Assembly (NCBI GenBank): GCA_041737835.1
Contig: JBGSQY010000021.1
Strand: one strand, 5' to 3'
DNA: 64,000 nucleotides
From: Bythopirellula sp041737835
GTDB lineage: Bacteria > Planctomycetota > Planctomycetia > Pirellulales > Lacipirellulaceae
Part shown: positions 33,882-43,135 of the stretch, piece after piece
Layout: each line of letters begins with the position of its first letter
Position numbering within the stretch: position 1 is the first letter of the stretch
Made by a program: the position numbers and the translations under genes
The notes under the pieces: generated by a model
What the model was told of the DNA's origin: nothing
Database searches by the model: none
Seen by the model: the letters and a program-made list of their open reading frames with translations, nothing else

Positions 33882-33983
33882 AATTGGTCGCCGCTATCTT
33901 TCAAAGTGAACGTATTAACCACGAATAATGCGAATTAAAACAAACGATTCGTGTGATATGTGTTATTGCAGGTGATAAATCAA
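33882..33983. repeat. AT-rich nuoL-nuoM spacer with inverted repeat
   Basis: 102 bp, the largest gap in the nuoH-N block. CACGAAT (33920-33926) pairs with ATTCGTG (33947-33953), and TTAACCACGAAT resembles a worn copy of the ACCACGAA repeat family seen at 13189. AT-rich compared with its neighbours. Confidence 0.45.
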
Positions 33984-36422
33984 TCAGGTGGGAACCAAAT
34001 AGCTCTGGACGAACGTGATGGCCACGAACAACAGCACCGTCCCCACGACGATGAACATGACATATTGACGCAAGTTGCCGGTTTGCAGGCGGCGGAGCCA
34101 AAGCCCCAGGCCCCAGGTGCCGCTGGCGAACGTGTTGACCGTGCCGTCGACGACGGTTTGGTCGAACAGGAAGTCGACCACTTTGGAGATCCCACGACAG
34201 ATGGCCGCGGCACCGTGGATGATCGAGTCGATAATGCCTCGATCAAACCAAGCCGCGAAGCCACCGATCCAGAGGGCGGGCTTCACAAAAATGTAGTGAT
34301 ACAACTCGTCGAAGTACCATTTGTTCCAAAGGAACGTGTGGAGCGGCTTGAAGCTTTGCTTGAGCTCGGCCGGGTTCAAGAAGCCCCACAGATAGATGAT
34401 CGTCGAGAGTAACAAGCCAGTGCCTGCGGCCGTGATGGCCGCGATGGCGGCAGGTTGCTTGAGATTCGGTTCGTGACTCAAAAGTTCGTTGGGAACAACG
34501 ACATCCCACAATTCGCCTTGGGCCGTGGCCAAAGTGCCGAGCGGACGCGTTTGATCAAGCATGTCGTAGACCCCAAAGATCGGCCAGCCGATGGCAATGG
34601 CAAAGATCGACAACACGATTAAGGGGGTGGTCATCACGCGGGGGGATTCGTGGGCATGATCGAAACGATGGTGATCGCGTGGCTTGCCGGCGAAGGTCAT
34701 GTACCAGAGGCGGAACATATAGAACGCGGTGACCGCGGCACCCACGACGGGGAACCACTTCAAGAACAGCGAATGCTGGGGGCTCTTGTCGGCATAGTTC
34801 CAAGCCTGCTCGATGATCGCATCCTTCGAGAAGTAGCCGCTGAAGCCAATGTTGGTAAAGGGAATGCCGGCACCAATAATCGCCAAGCAGCCAATCAACA
34901 TGGTGTAGGCGGTGATCGGCATCTTCTTCCGCAAGCCGCCCATGTAGGTCATGTCGTTGGTGTGGACGGCGTGAATCACCGAGCCCGAGCACATAAACAA
35001 CAAGCCTTTGAAAAAGGCATGGGTGATCAAGTGGAAGATACCGGCGACCCAGCCGCCCAAACCTAGGGCGAGCATCATGTAGCCGAGCTGGCTGACCGTG
35101 GAATAAGCGAGTACGCGCTTGATGTCGGTGGCCGTGATGGCAATCGTCGCGGCGATGATGGCTGTGATGCTGCCGATGTAGGCGATCACCAGCAGCGCTT
35201 CAGGAGTAAAAATCGGGTAGCAGCGCCCAACTAAGTACACACCAGCCGCGACCATCGTGGCGGAGTGGACGAGCGCGGAGACTGGCGTGGGGCCTTCCAT
35301 CGCGTCGGGCAACCACACATGCAGCGGAAACTGGGCGCTTTTGCCGACGCAGCCACAGAAGATGCCGACGCCGGCGATGAAGAGGAGCCATTGGCCTGCG
35401 CGGTTTTTGGGTTCGGTGTCGGCGAGTTCTTCACCGCCTGCTGAAGCAGACTCGCCGAAGTCTCGGATTTCTTCTTCGATCATGCCCTGGGGGGGGACGA
35501 TGTGGTAATCGTTTTCCGCGGTGCGCAGCTGGCTGAAGACTCCTGCCTCAACAACTTGGCCCTCAGTGTTTTTGATGTCGCCGAAGTTGAATGTGCCGAT
35601 GCTCGACCACAGGGCCATCATGCCGATCAGCATGCCGAAGTCGCCGACGCGGTTGACGATGAACGCCTTGTTGGCGGCGGTCGAAGCACTTTTGCGCTCG
35701 ATGTAAAAGCCGATCAGAAAATAAGAGGTGATACCCACGAGTTCCCAGAAGCAGAACACCATCGCGATATTTCCCGCGATGACGATACCCAACATGCTAA
35801 AGCAGAACAGCGACAGATATTGGAAAAACCGATAGAAGCGGCCTTTGCGGTGGAGATGCTCGCCATTGGAAAGGGTGACTTCGTGATCGACAAACGGCTC
35901 GTGCAATTCGTCGTGCATGTAGCCGATGGCGTAGAAATGCACGCACGAGGCGATGAGTGTGACCATACAGAACATGCCGACCGTCAGGGCATCGATGTAG
36001 TAGCCAATGGTTAACTTGAGATCGCCGAACTGGCCGAGCGTGTACCAATTGCCGCTGATGTAAGCGGGGGCTTCATTATTGATGGTTGGGTCGACGTGAT
36101 GGTGGGGGTCGGCGTCCTCGGCGCGGGCGTCTTCGGTGACGGTGTGTTCGTCGGCGTGATCATGTGCTGCACCGCCCGCTGAAGCGGGCTCGCCATGCTC
36201 TACGTGGTGGGTTTCTTTGATGGGGTAGTTGGGAAGCCAAACGCCGAACAGTGCTGTGAAGCTCAATACCGCGGAGGTGACAATGGCGAGCGTTGCCAAA
36301 TACCCGCCGAACTTGCCGTGCGGGCCCATGTACTTGCCAAACAGCACGATAGCCACGAACGAGGCCAACGGCGTCAGCCAGGCTAGCATCAACAGGAACG
36401 GTAATGTCGATTGAGGATCCAT
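33984..36422 (-). CDS. nuoL: NADH-quinone oxidoreductase subunit L, with repeat-derived inserts
   Basis: 812 aa; usual NuoL is about 610-660. Core motifs: VFCFWELVGITSYFLIGFYI, KAFIVNRVGDFGML, FPLHVWLPDAMEGPTPVSAL and LAYSTVSQLGYMMLALG. The extra length includes a His/Asp-rich loop at residues 71-111 (HDHADEHTVTEDARAEDADP, then HHHVDP) and another polar loop at about 285-340. Each contains a copy of the same 25-bp element, giving GEPASAGG (77-84) and GESASAGG (323-330). It is the distal proton-pumping subunit of complex I. The inserts are in surface loops, so function is probably kept. Confidence 0.95.
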   Translation of the reverse strand: MDPQSTLPFLLMLAWLTPLASFVAIVLFGKYMGPHGKFGGYLATLAIVTSAVLSFTALFGVWLPNYPIKETHHVEHGEPASAGGAAHDHADEHTVTEDARAEDADPHHHVDPTINNEAPAYISGNWYTLGQFGDLKLTIGYYIDALTVGMFCMVTLIASCVHFYAIGYMHDELHEPFVDHEVTLSNGEHLHRKGRFYRFFQYLSLFCFSMLGIVIAGNIAMVFCFWELVGITSYFLIGFYIERKSASTAANKAFIVNRVGDFGMLIGMMALWSSIGTFNFGDIKNTEGQVVEAGVFSQLRTAENDYHIVPPQGMIEEEIRDFGESASAGGEELADTEPKNRAGQWLLFIAGVGIFCGCVGKSAQFPLHVWLPDAMEGPTPVSALVHSATMVAAGVYLVGRCYPIFTPEALLVIAYIGSITAIIAATIAITATDIKRVLAYSTVSQLGYMMLALGLGGWVAGIFHLITHAFFKGLLFMCSGSVIHAVHTNDMTYMGGLRKKMPITAYTMLIGCLAIIGAGIPFTNIGFSGYFSKDAIIEQAWNYADKSPQHSLFLKWFPVVGAAVTAFYMFRLWYMTFAGKPRDHHRFDHAHESPRVMTTPLIVLSIFAIAIGWPIFGVYDMLDQTRPLGTLATAQGELWDVVVPNELLSHEPNLKQPAAIAAITAAGTGLLLSTIIYLWGFLNPAELKQSFKPLHTFLWNKWYFDELYHYIFVKPALWIGGFAAWFDRGIIDSIIHGAAAICRGISKVVDFLFDQTVVDGTVNTFASGTWGLGLWLRRLQTGNLRQYVMFIVVGTVLLFVAITFVQSYLVPT
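35432..35456 (-). repeat. In-frame 25-bp element copy B in nuoL
   Basis: CACCGCCTGCTGAAGCAGAC followed by TCGCC (plus strand) encodes ESASAGG on minus. It differs from copy A at 3 of 25 positions; one pair of changes keeps base pairing in the GCCxGC/GCxGxC stem and the third makes a mismatch. Confidence 0.7.
36170..36194 (-). repeat. In-frame 25-bp element copy A in nuoL
   Basis: CACCGCCCGCTGAAGCGGGC followed by TCGCC (plus strand) has a perfect GCCCGC/GCGGGC stem with loop TGAA and encodes EPASAGG on minus, at the start of the His-rich loop. Confidence 0.7.
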
Positions 36423-36454
36423 CAGAAACGCATGTCCCAGAGTTCGTTATTCCA

Positions 36455-36832
36455 TCAACCGCTCAACTGATCGGCGTGGTCGACGTCGATTGAGTCGTGG
36501 CTGTTATAAAAATTAAGGACAATCGCCAGGGCCACGGCGGCTTCGGCCGCGGCGAGCACAATCACGAACAGCGCGATCAACTGGCCGTCGAGTCCGAGCG
36601 AATGTTCATCAGCTCGCAGATACTGGCTGCCAAAGGCGACGAAGTTGAGATTCGCTCCGTTAAGAACGAGCTCGATTCCCATCAGCACACCGAGGGCGTT
36701 GCGCTTGGTGGCCATGCACAAGGCGCCGCAGACAAATAAGACCGCGCCGACGGAAACGTAGTGGGCAACGCCTACGGGTTCGGTCAGGATATTGGCGATA
36801 GGCCAGCTATTTTCAAAGGGTATATCAAACAT
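36455..36832 (-). CDS. nuoK: NADH-quinone oxidoreductase subunit K
   Basis: 125 aa with three helices. GIELVLNGANLNFVAF and LAAAEAAVALAIVL hold the two conserved membrane glutamates of NuoK. A short N-terminal extension (MFDIPFENSWPIANILTEPV) precedes helix 1. Six bp after nuoJ, 32 bp before nuoL. Confidence 0.95.
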   Translation of the reverse strand: MFDIPFENSWPIANILTEPVGVAHYVSVGAVLFVCGALCMATKRNALGVLMGIELVLNGANLNFVAFGSQYLRADEHSLGLDGQLIALFVIVLAAAEAAVALAIVLNFYNSHDSIDVDHADQLSG

Positions 36833-36838
36833 CGTCGT

Positions 36839-37411
36839 TTACTTCATGGATTCGATGGTGCGGGTGCGACGGGCGCGGGCCAAGTAGGCTGCTCCGATGA
36901 GTACAACCAACAAATGCACCGAGACGATTTCAAACAACAACAAATAACCAGGACGATCGGGGGCATCCGTGCGTGCACCCAAGAGACCCATCGCAATCGG
37001 TGTGACAGTATGCGTCGTGGGAACAGCTTCCGCGGCGGTACGTTCCATGCCACGCCATTCGGGGATGCTGAACGCGGCATAAATCAGCACGAAGAGCAGC
37101 GCTCCACCGGCGAGAAAGCCTTTGACCCAATCTCCGGCCCAGGTTTTCATTTCCACGAACCGTTCTTGGGACGTGAGCATCACGCCGAAGATCAATAACA
37201 CGAGCGTGCCGCCGACATAGATCAACAACTGCATCGCGCCGACGAAATCGGCACCGGCCAGGAACATTAAGCCCGCAGCAGCAGCGAGCGACAGTACCAA
37301 GTAAAACGCCATGCGTACGATGTTGGTCGAGACCAAGACGCCCACGGCGAACGAACAGGTGATCGCGCTAAATAGCCAGAAGAAGAACGACGGCCAATAA
37401 ATGCTTTCCAT
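36839..37411 (-). CDS. nuoJ: NADH-quinone oxidoreductase subunit J
   Basis: 190 aa, five predicted helices. NIVRMAFYLVLSLAAAAGLM, FVGAMQLLIYVGGTLVLLIFG (with the conserved Tyr/Gly kink helix) and the last helix FEIVSVHLLVVLIGAAYLARA match NuoJ. Three bp after nuoH; part of the tight nuoHJKL run. Confidence 0.95.
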   Translation of the reverse strand: MESIYWPSFFFWLFSAITCSFAVGVLVSTNIVRMAFYLVLSLAAAAGLMFLAGADFVGAMQLLIYVGGTLVLLIFGVMLTSQERFVEMKTWAGDWVKGFLAGGALLFVLIYAAFSIPEWRGMERTAAEAVPTTHTVTPIAMGLLGARTDAPDRPGYLLLFEIVSVHLLVVLIGAAYLARARRTRTIESMK

Positions 37412-37414
37412 GGT

Positions 37415-38647
37415 TTAGAGCGCCTTTCTCTCGGCGCCGTTTGACGCGGCAACTTGATCGGTGATTGGTTTGCCTTCAGGAATTTCTGGAAACCGCGGTC
37501 CCGGCAAGCCTTCGCCGATTTCGAACACGGCAGGATTCATGGGCATCACACCAAAGAAATTGCGATCGGGAATTTTCAGCTGCCAGAAGGTCGCGCCGAG
37601 GAACATCACCGCGGCAATGGGGGTGCAGTATTTCAAACAAGTGGTCATCACCTGATCGATACGCAAACGCGGTAAGGTCCAACGAATCCACATCATGACG
37701 CAGACGCCGATCGTGCCTTTGAAAATAACATTCATGGCACCGAGGAATTGCCCGATGTAGGCCGCGAACGCGCCGTTTTCGGGGGTGAGACCCAGCATGT
37801 CGGAAATTGGAATTGGACCGTTCCAGCCCCCGAGGAAAAGGATCGAGGCCAAGATGCTCACCGAGAACATCGAGCCGTATTCCGCCATGAAAAAGAAGCT
37901 CCACCGCAGGCCGGAATATTCGGTGTGGAAACCGGCGACGAGCTCGCTTTCCGCTTCGGCCAAGTCGAAGGGGGCACGGTTGACGCTTGCGGTGGCGCAG
38001 GTGAAGTAAACCCAGAACGTGATAAACGTGAACGGGTCGTGAAAGATTATCCAATTGGTGAACCAACCGGCCTGGCGGTCGCCAATCACAATCAGATCCA
38101 GCGATCCAGCGATTAAGACAGGAACGACGATGCACATACCCAGGGGAACTTCATAGCTCACCACCTGAGCGGCTTCGCGCATCGCCCCAAAGAGCGACCA
38201 CTTCGAGGCTGATGAATAGCCTGCCAGGATCACGCCGAAGACCTCAAGGCCCAGCACGGCAATGACGAAGAATACGCCCGTGTTCAAGCGTTGCGGGATC
38301 CAAGGATAATCGCCGCCCGCGAAGGGGATGGCGATAAAAGCGGCGATCGAGGCACAAAAGCTCACGTAGGGAGCGATCTTGAAGAGAAAACCGTCCGCCC
38401 CCGCGGGCATCAGGTCTTCTTTGGTGATCAGCTTGAGACCATCGGCCAGTGTTTGCAGCCAGCCAAATTTGCCGCCGACACGGGTGGGGCCAAGACGATC
38501 TTGGATACGGCCAGAGATTTTGCGCTCGAGCCAAATAAAGATCAGCGCACCAACGGCCACCAAGTTGATAATCAGCGCGATGTGGACCAGCCCGGCGAAG
38601 GTATACGCCAGCCAAGTCCAGATGTACTCGGACAGAAACGAGGCCAC
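37415..38647 (-). CDS. nuoH: NADH-quinone oxidoreductase subunit H
   Basis: 410 aa from a GTG at 38647, preceded by GAGGAAG. An ATG at 38737 would add 30 residues with no NuoH similarity and would run through a structured leader. IWLERKISGRIQDRLGPTRV is the quinone-site loop; further motifs are GGDYPWIPQRLNTG and PFDLAEAESELVAGFHTEYS, with its acidic quinone-channel residues. It anchors the membrane arm to the quinone-reducing module. The C-terminus has a short polar tail. Confidence 0.93.
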   Translation of the reverse strand: MASFLSEYIWTWLAYTFAGLVHIALIINLVAVGALIFIWLERKISGRIQDRLGPTRVGGKFGWLQTLADGLKLITKEDLMPAGADGFLFKIAPYVSFCASIAAFIAIPFAGGDYPWIPQRLNTGVFFVIAVLGLEVFGVILAGYSSASKWSLFGAMREAAQVVSYEVPLGMCIVVPVLIAGSLDLIVIGDRQAGWFTNWIIFHDPFTFITFWVYFTCATASVNRAPFDLAEAESELVAGFHTEYSGLRWSFFFMAEYGSMFSVSILASILFLGGWNGPIPISDMLGLTPENGAFAAYIGQFLGAMNVIFKGTIGVCVMMWIRWTLPRLRIDQVMTTCLKYCTPIAAVMFLGATFWQLKIPDRNFFGVMPMNPAVFEIGEGLPGPRFPEIPEGKPITDQVAASNGAERKAL

Positions 38648-38680
38648 TTGTTGGTTCTTCCTCAAACCAGCGGAGCCAAT

Positions 38681-38735
38681 GCTATCTGTATACCCCCATG
38701 TGAGGGGGTCGGGCCCCACCGCAGGGACCGATAGC
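38681..38735 (-). promoter_or_regulatory. Structured leader upstream of nuoH
   Basis: Outer arms GCTATC (38681-38686) and GATAGC (38730-38735) enclose CCCCC/GGGGG (38693-38708) and GC-rich GGGCCCCACC. The element lies just upstream of the proposed GTG of nuoH and at the break point of the nuo cluster. It may be a regulatory RNA leader or a repeat; this is inference. Confidence 0.4.
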
Positions 38736-38960
38736 ATGCACCCAAAACGTTTGTAGACTGGCAGTTACCTGCCGGTCTATTTAAGATTGTGAAATATGGC
38801 ACAAGCCCTTGAAGCTGTACACCCCCAGGCAAAAAAACCGTGCTAAATACGTGGTTTTGTGAGCCGATTTGATGATTTGGCGTACGACTTTTGGCGGGAC
38901 AGATAACGAGACTCGCATCGCCATTACAAACCCCGCATTTTCACAACCGAGAGTACCAAA

Positions 38961-40214
38961 TTGATCGTCGTTGCCGGTGTTGCCGCAGCCTGCTTGATGG
39001 GCCTGGTCGTGATGCAATCGGTTTTAGTAGGTGCCTTTGTGAGGGCCTTACGACGGTTTGAAATTCCGCTGCTTGCCGATGAACAGGCCGTTCCAGCGGT
39101 GGTTGTGCTCTGTTTGAGGGGAACCGACCCCTTTCTCAAAGACTGTTTGATGGGATTGTTCAATCAGGACTATCCCACCTATCGAGTGCGCTTGATCGTC
39201 GATTCGGCGGATGATCCGGTCCAGCTGGTTCTCTCTCAGATTCTGGACGATGTGAGAGGAGTGCCATTCGAAATCGAAAATCTGCAAGATGTGAGTCCAA
39301 CTTGCAGTTTAAAGTGCATGGCTTTGCGCCAAGTGTTGGCGGCACTCGATCAAGAATGCCAAATCATCGCGCAGCTCGATGCAGACACGATTCCACATCG
39401 AACCTGGCTCCGAGAGTTGGCAACGGCACTCCTGCCCGATGATGTACTCGTGGCGACCGGCAACCGTTGGTACATGCCCCAGAAAATCTCCGTTGGCTCG
39501 GTCGTGAGATACGCATGGAATGCGGCGGCAGTTGTGCAAATGTACTGCTACAAAATTCCTTGGGGGGGCACCGTAGCCTACAAATCGCGGCTGGTGAGTG
39601 ATACCGACTTTTTAGCCAAACTCGGCAATGCATTTTGTGAAGACACGATGCTTCATTCCCAGGCAGCCATGTTAGGGATGCGCGTCGCGTTCGTGCCGAG
39701 CTTGATGATGATCAACCGTGAGAATGTTTCGCTGGGGGGCTTCTATCGGTGGGTTACGAGGCAATTACTGAACGCACGGCTTTACCACCCCGCTTGGCCC
39801 GCGGTGGTTTTCCACGGGGTTGTCTCGACGCTTGCTCCCCTGTTTGTGGCCATGATGCTTGCTGTGGGATTGATCACGGGCAACGAATGGGTAGCTGTGA
39901 TTTCGGCGACCGCTTTTTTGATTTGGGCCGTGTCTATGGCGCTGGCGATCCTGCCCATGGAATTATCGGTACGGGCAATCGTCGCGCGACGCGGCGATGA
40001 CGCCGTGTGGATTCGTGGGCTGTCGATATTGAAGTTCGCGGCTCTAATGCTTGTTACACAATTTGTTTATCCGATTGCACTTCTTTCCGCATCCTTCGCA
40101 AAATCGACGGATTGGCGTGGAATCGATTATGAGGTCGCAGGCCCTTGGCAGATTCGCATGAAGAGTTATCAGCCCTACGATCGAACTGGTGTGACGCTGG
40201 ACGAGTCGCTCTGA
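38961..40214 (+). CDS. Glycosyltransferase family 2/GT21-like, membrane-bound
   Basis: 417 aa from a TTG at 38961 with GAGAG nine bases upstream. An N-terminal helix is followed by a GT-A domain: VVLCLRGTDPFLKDCLMGLF, IAQLDADTIPHRTWL (DxD site), ATGNRWYMP, RYAWNAAAV and YKIPWGGTVAYKSRL. WVTRQLLNARLYHP is the Q/RxxRW-like end motif. Three C-terminal helices follow. The layout resembles ceramide glucosyltransferase-type (GT21/HpnI-like) enzymes that glycosylate lipids. It is a paralogue of the gene at 41874 and divergent from nuoH. Confidence 0.85.
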   Translation: MIVVAGVAAACLMGLVVMQSVLVGAFVRALRRFEIPLLADEQAVPAVVVLCLRGTDPFLKDCLMGLFNQDYPTYRVRLIVDSADDPVQLVLSQILDDVRGVPFEIENLQDVSPTCSLKCMALRQVLAALDQECQIIAQLDADTIPHRTWLRELATALLPDDVLVATGNRWYMPQKISVGSVVRYAWNAAAVVQMYCYKIPWGGTVAYKSRLVSDTDFLAKLGNAFCEDTMLHSQAAMLGMRVAFVPSLMMINRENVSLGGFYRWVTRQLLNARLYHPAWPAVVFHGVVSTLAPLFVAMMLAVGLITGNEWVAVISATAFLIWAVSMALAILPMELSVRAIVARRGDDAVWIRGLSILKFAALMLVTQFVYPIALLSASFAKSTDWRGIDYEVAGPWQIRMKSYQPYDRTGVTLDESL

Positions 40215-40253
40215 GTGTAATTGTAGGTTTGCGTAAAAAGAAAAGTGTCGTCG

Positions 40254-41645
40254 CTAAGTCAGCGAGACGAGAAATTCGCGTGGTTTTGTAGGTTGTTTTG
40301 ACCGAGCGATTGCCGCGAAGATTTGTGTTGGCAATCGAAACACTTCTTCACATGTTTCACAAATCCCTGGTTCGGCAGCAATCAGCACATCGCCGCTAAG
40401 CGTTAAAGTCCATTGTCCACCGCCGGGGCCAGTGAGGTCGAGACCAAGCATTTGGCACTGATCAATATCCTGTCTGGATTCAACCACCGCGGTCATCAAA
40501 AAATTTGCGACGTCGAACCACGGCTGTGGAGTGAGCGGGCGCCGTTTGCCCCAGCGATCTTGCTCGCCAAAACGCAGAAACTGGTGAAGCATTGATTCGT
40601 CGATAACGGGGCAGGGAAGGTGCGCCGCGTATTTCTTTAAGTTTGCTGTTTCGAAAATCGGGTCGCTGTATTCGTAGTCGCGATAGAGGGTTGAGTTGTC
40701 GTAGGCATGGCGTTTCAGGTCATTGTCATTACTCGGAGTAACTTCAGCAGGCCCAATGAACTCGACACCTGTTGAATTGTAGTAGCTGCAGCCGGCGGCG
40801 ATCATGTCGCGTGGGGTCATGCGGACATCAGGAGCTAAGTGATAGGTTTGGCCATGAGCAGCGGGAGTACAAACCAAATGAGCGATCACCGCTGCGGTCC
40901 AGTCGACGGGGATGACGTTGCGTTGCTCGTCTCCCGTGAGGTGGAGTTGAACTTCCGTGTGTCTTATGCCATTCGCATCAGGCTCGACACTTTGTGCCAG
41001 GATCGACATGATTTTGAGATACATGAACAACCCGTGATAAGTGTTCGTGTATCCGGTGCGTGAATCTCCTGCGATCACAGCGGGGCGATAAACTGTGAGA
41101 TTGGTTATGAAAGGATCGCTACGAACCAACTGCTCCGCTTGCAATTTGCTTCTTTCGTAATCGTTCCGAAATGACTGTCCGCAGTCGAGTTCGGACTCGA
41201 GTATCACGCCTTTGCGCATTCCACAAACGTACGCTGTTGAAACGTAATGCAGCTCACATATGTCGGTTGCGTGACAAAGTTCAAGCACCTGGCGAGTGCC
41301 ATTAAGATTCGTAGTCCACGGTTCGTCATTACCTTCTGCAAAAAATGTAAGCGAGGCGGCACTATGTATGACGGCCGTGCAATGCTCAGTAACCCAGGTG
41401 ACAGCCGTGGGATCGAGACCTAGCAAAGGTTCAGTGACATCGCCCTCTAGGTAAATGGGACGACTCAGCATCATGCCGAGTTCCTGCTCCCATTGTTGCA
41501 GAATCGTTTCGATTCGCTGCTGAACCGTTTGTTTGGTGGTGGCTCGAACTACGACAGCAAGTTTCTTATTGGCCAATAAGAGATCTCGGAGCAGATAACG
41601 ACCCAATAAGCCAGTTGATCCTGTCAGAAGTAAGTATCCAGGCAC
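40254..41645 (-). CDS. Thioester-reductase-like SDR (NAD_binding_4 type) with C-terminal SCP2-like segment
   Basis: 463 aa from a GTG at 41645 (AAGG seven bases upstream); the frame extends to a TTG at 41678. YLLLTGSTGLLGRYLL is the NAD(P)-binding motif, VIHSAASLTF and LHYVSTAYVCG follow, and NDYERSKLQAEQLV gives the YxxxK catalytic pair. It resembles the reductase domains that make aldehydes or alcohols from acyl thioesters. The last 65 residues (LDLTGPGGGQWTLTLSGDV) resemble an SCP2 sterol/lipid-carrier fold. It sits between two glycosyltransferases, so a lipid or lipid-linked sugar substrate is likely (inference). Confidence 0.75.
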   Translation of the reverse strand: MPGYLLLTGSTGLLGRYLLRDLLLANKKLAVVVRATTKQTVQQRIETILQQWEQELGMMLSRPIYLEGDVTEPLLGLDPTAVTWVTEHCTAVIHSAASLTFFAEGNDEPWTTNLNGTRQVLELCHATDICELHYVSTAYVCGMRKGVILESELDCGQSFRNDYERSKLQAEQLVRSDPFITNLTVYRPAVIAGDSRTGYTNTYHGLFMYLKIMSILAQSVEPDANGIRHTEVQLHLTGDEQRNVIPVDWTAAVIAHLVCTPAAHGQTYHLAPDVRMTPRDMIAAGCSYYNSTGVEFIGPAEVTPSNDNDLKRHAYDNSTLYRDYEYSDPIFETANLKKYAAHLPCPVIDESMLHQFLRFGEQDRWGKRRPLTPQPWFDVANFLMTAVVESRQDIDQCQMLGLDLTGPGGGQWTLTLSGDVLIAAEPGICETCEEVFRLPTQIFAAIARSKQPTKPREFLVSLT

Positions 41646-41873
41646 GTGCCAACCTTTCCCTATCGAACTGCCAAACAACAGAACCAGCTCTCAGTTGGCC
41701 AAGTCCTCGACCACCTTGGACTGAGCCATTGAGGACTGCGATTAAATGAAAAGGCACCATATTAAGCAGGGAAAGTCGATCTCGCAACAGGATGGATAGG
41801 TCGATACAATCCGACGCCCTTATGCATTCGCATCCCGTTAAATAACAAATCTTAATACAAGCGTATTTTTACT

Positions 41874-43100
41874 ATGCTTTTAACAGTATCCAAATTCGTG
41901 GCCGGATGGCTAATTCTCTCGGCCGTGACTCAGTATGTCGTGAGCTGGTTATTCGTTCGTGTGTTTCAGCGACAACAACCAGCCCAGCCGTCGCTAAGAA
42001 TCTGGCCGAAGGCGGGGATCTTGTTATCATTACGCGGCGGGGATGAAGAGCTACCCACGGCGCTGCAAAGCTTGTTAGATCAAGATTACCCCGACTATGA
42101 ACTCCATATCGTCGTGGATAGCGAACTCGATTCGGCTTGGCCGATCGTTCAAGGAGTCGTGGCTAAGAATCGTTCCGAGAATGTGTTTGTAAATACACTT
42201 CGCGAGCGGCCAACAACTTGCAGTCCGCATTGCGCTTCGCTGGCCCAGGCCGCGAAAAGCGCGCAGTCGTGCGAAGTGTTGGCCTTGGTGGACGGCGACG
42301 TTGTGGCACCGCGAAATTGGTTGCGGACGTTAGTGGCTGGGCTCGACGAACCCAGCGTTGGCATGGTGCACGGCAATCGTTGGTATCGGTTCGACCAAAC
42401 GGGTTGGGGGTCAGCAGCACGATACTGTTGGAATTCCGCGGCCGTCGTGGTTATGTATCTGTTTCATATCCCCTGGGGCGGAAGCTCCGCGATGCGCCGC
42501 CAAGACATGATCGATGCAGGGGTGATCGACGCCTGGCAGACCACGCTCAATCAAGACAATCCCGCCAAGGTCAAGATGAAACAGTTCGGGAAGCGAACGG
42601 TGTTCTTGCCCGAGTTGATGATACTCAACCGCGATGCCATCTCGTTGCCGATATGCACCGAGTTTTTAACCCGCCAATTGATGTGGGCCCGCCTTTACTC
42701 GCCGGCACGACACTGGGTTTATTTGCTCATTCACGGCTGGTCGGTGCTGGCGATCGAAGCCGCGGCCGTGGGACTCTTAATCTATGGTTTGGCGACTCGT
42801 GATATGTCCCTCGTGCTAACGAATACATTGGGATTGGCGGCGTTACTGCTCGCGATTCCTTTAGCATTGGCACGCAATGAAAAAACGATTCGTAATGCTT
42901 TGGCCGAACGGGGCGAGCATATTCCCACACCGACGCTGGGGGCAATCCTCGGCTTTATTCCCAAGACGATTTTCACGCAGGTTGTCTACGCGATTGCGCT
43001 TTACAAGGCGACCGTGCGCAAGCGGCTGAAATGGCGAAACGTCGAGTATGAAATTCTCGGTCCATGGGAAACTCGCGTGGCGGGTGATAAGGCGGCCTGA
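41874..43100 (+). CDS. Glycosyltransferase family 2/GT21-like, membrane-bound (paralogue)
   Basis: 408 aa. It has the same architecture as the 38961 gene: an N-terminal helix, ILLSLRGGDEELPTALQSLL, LALVDGDVVAPRNWLRTLV (DxD), VHGNRWYRF, RYCWNSAAVVVMYLFHIPWG, TRQLMWARLYSP and C-terminal helices. Both proteins end in a (N/D)YE(I/V)(L/A)GPW segment, so they arose by duplication. Thirty-five bp before glf, in the same direction, so probably in an operon with it. The acceptor is probably a lipid (inference). Confidence 0.87.
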   Translation: MLLTVSKFVAGWLILSAVTQYVVSWLFVRVFQRQQPAQPSLRIWPKAGILLSLRGGDEELPTALQSLLDQDYPDYELHIVVDSELDSAWPIVQGVVAKNRSENVFVNTLRERPTTCSPHCASLAQAAKSAQSCEVLALVDGDVVAPRNWLRTLVAGLDEPSVGMVHGNRWYRFDQTGWGSAARYCWNSAAVVVMYLFHIPWGGSSAMRRQDMIDAGVIDAWQTTLNQDNPAKVKMKQFGKRTVFLPELMILNRDAISLPICTEFLTRQLMWARLYSPARHWVYLLIHGWSVLAIEAAAVGLLIYGLATRDMSLVLTNTLGLAALLLAIPLALARNEKTIRNALAERGEHIPTPTLGAILGFIPKTIFTQVVYAIALYKATVRKRLKWRNVEYEILGPWETRVAGDKAA

Positions 43101-43135
43101 AAAAAGTTTGCTTTCAATTTTTGGAGCATAGATCA

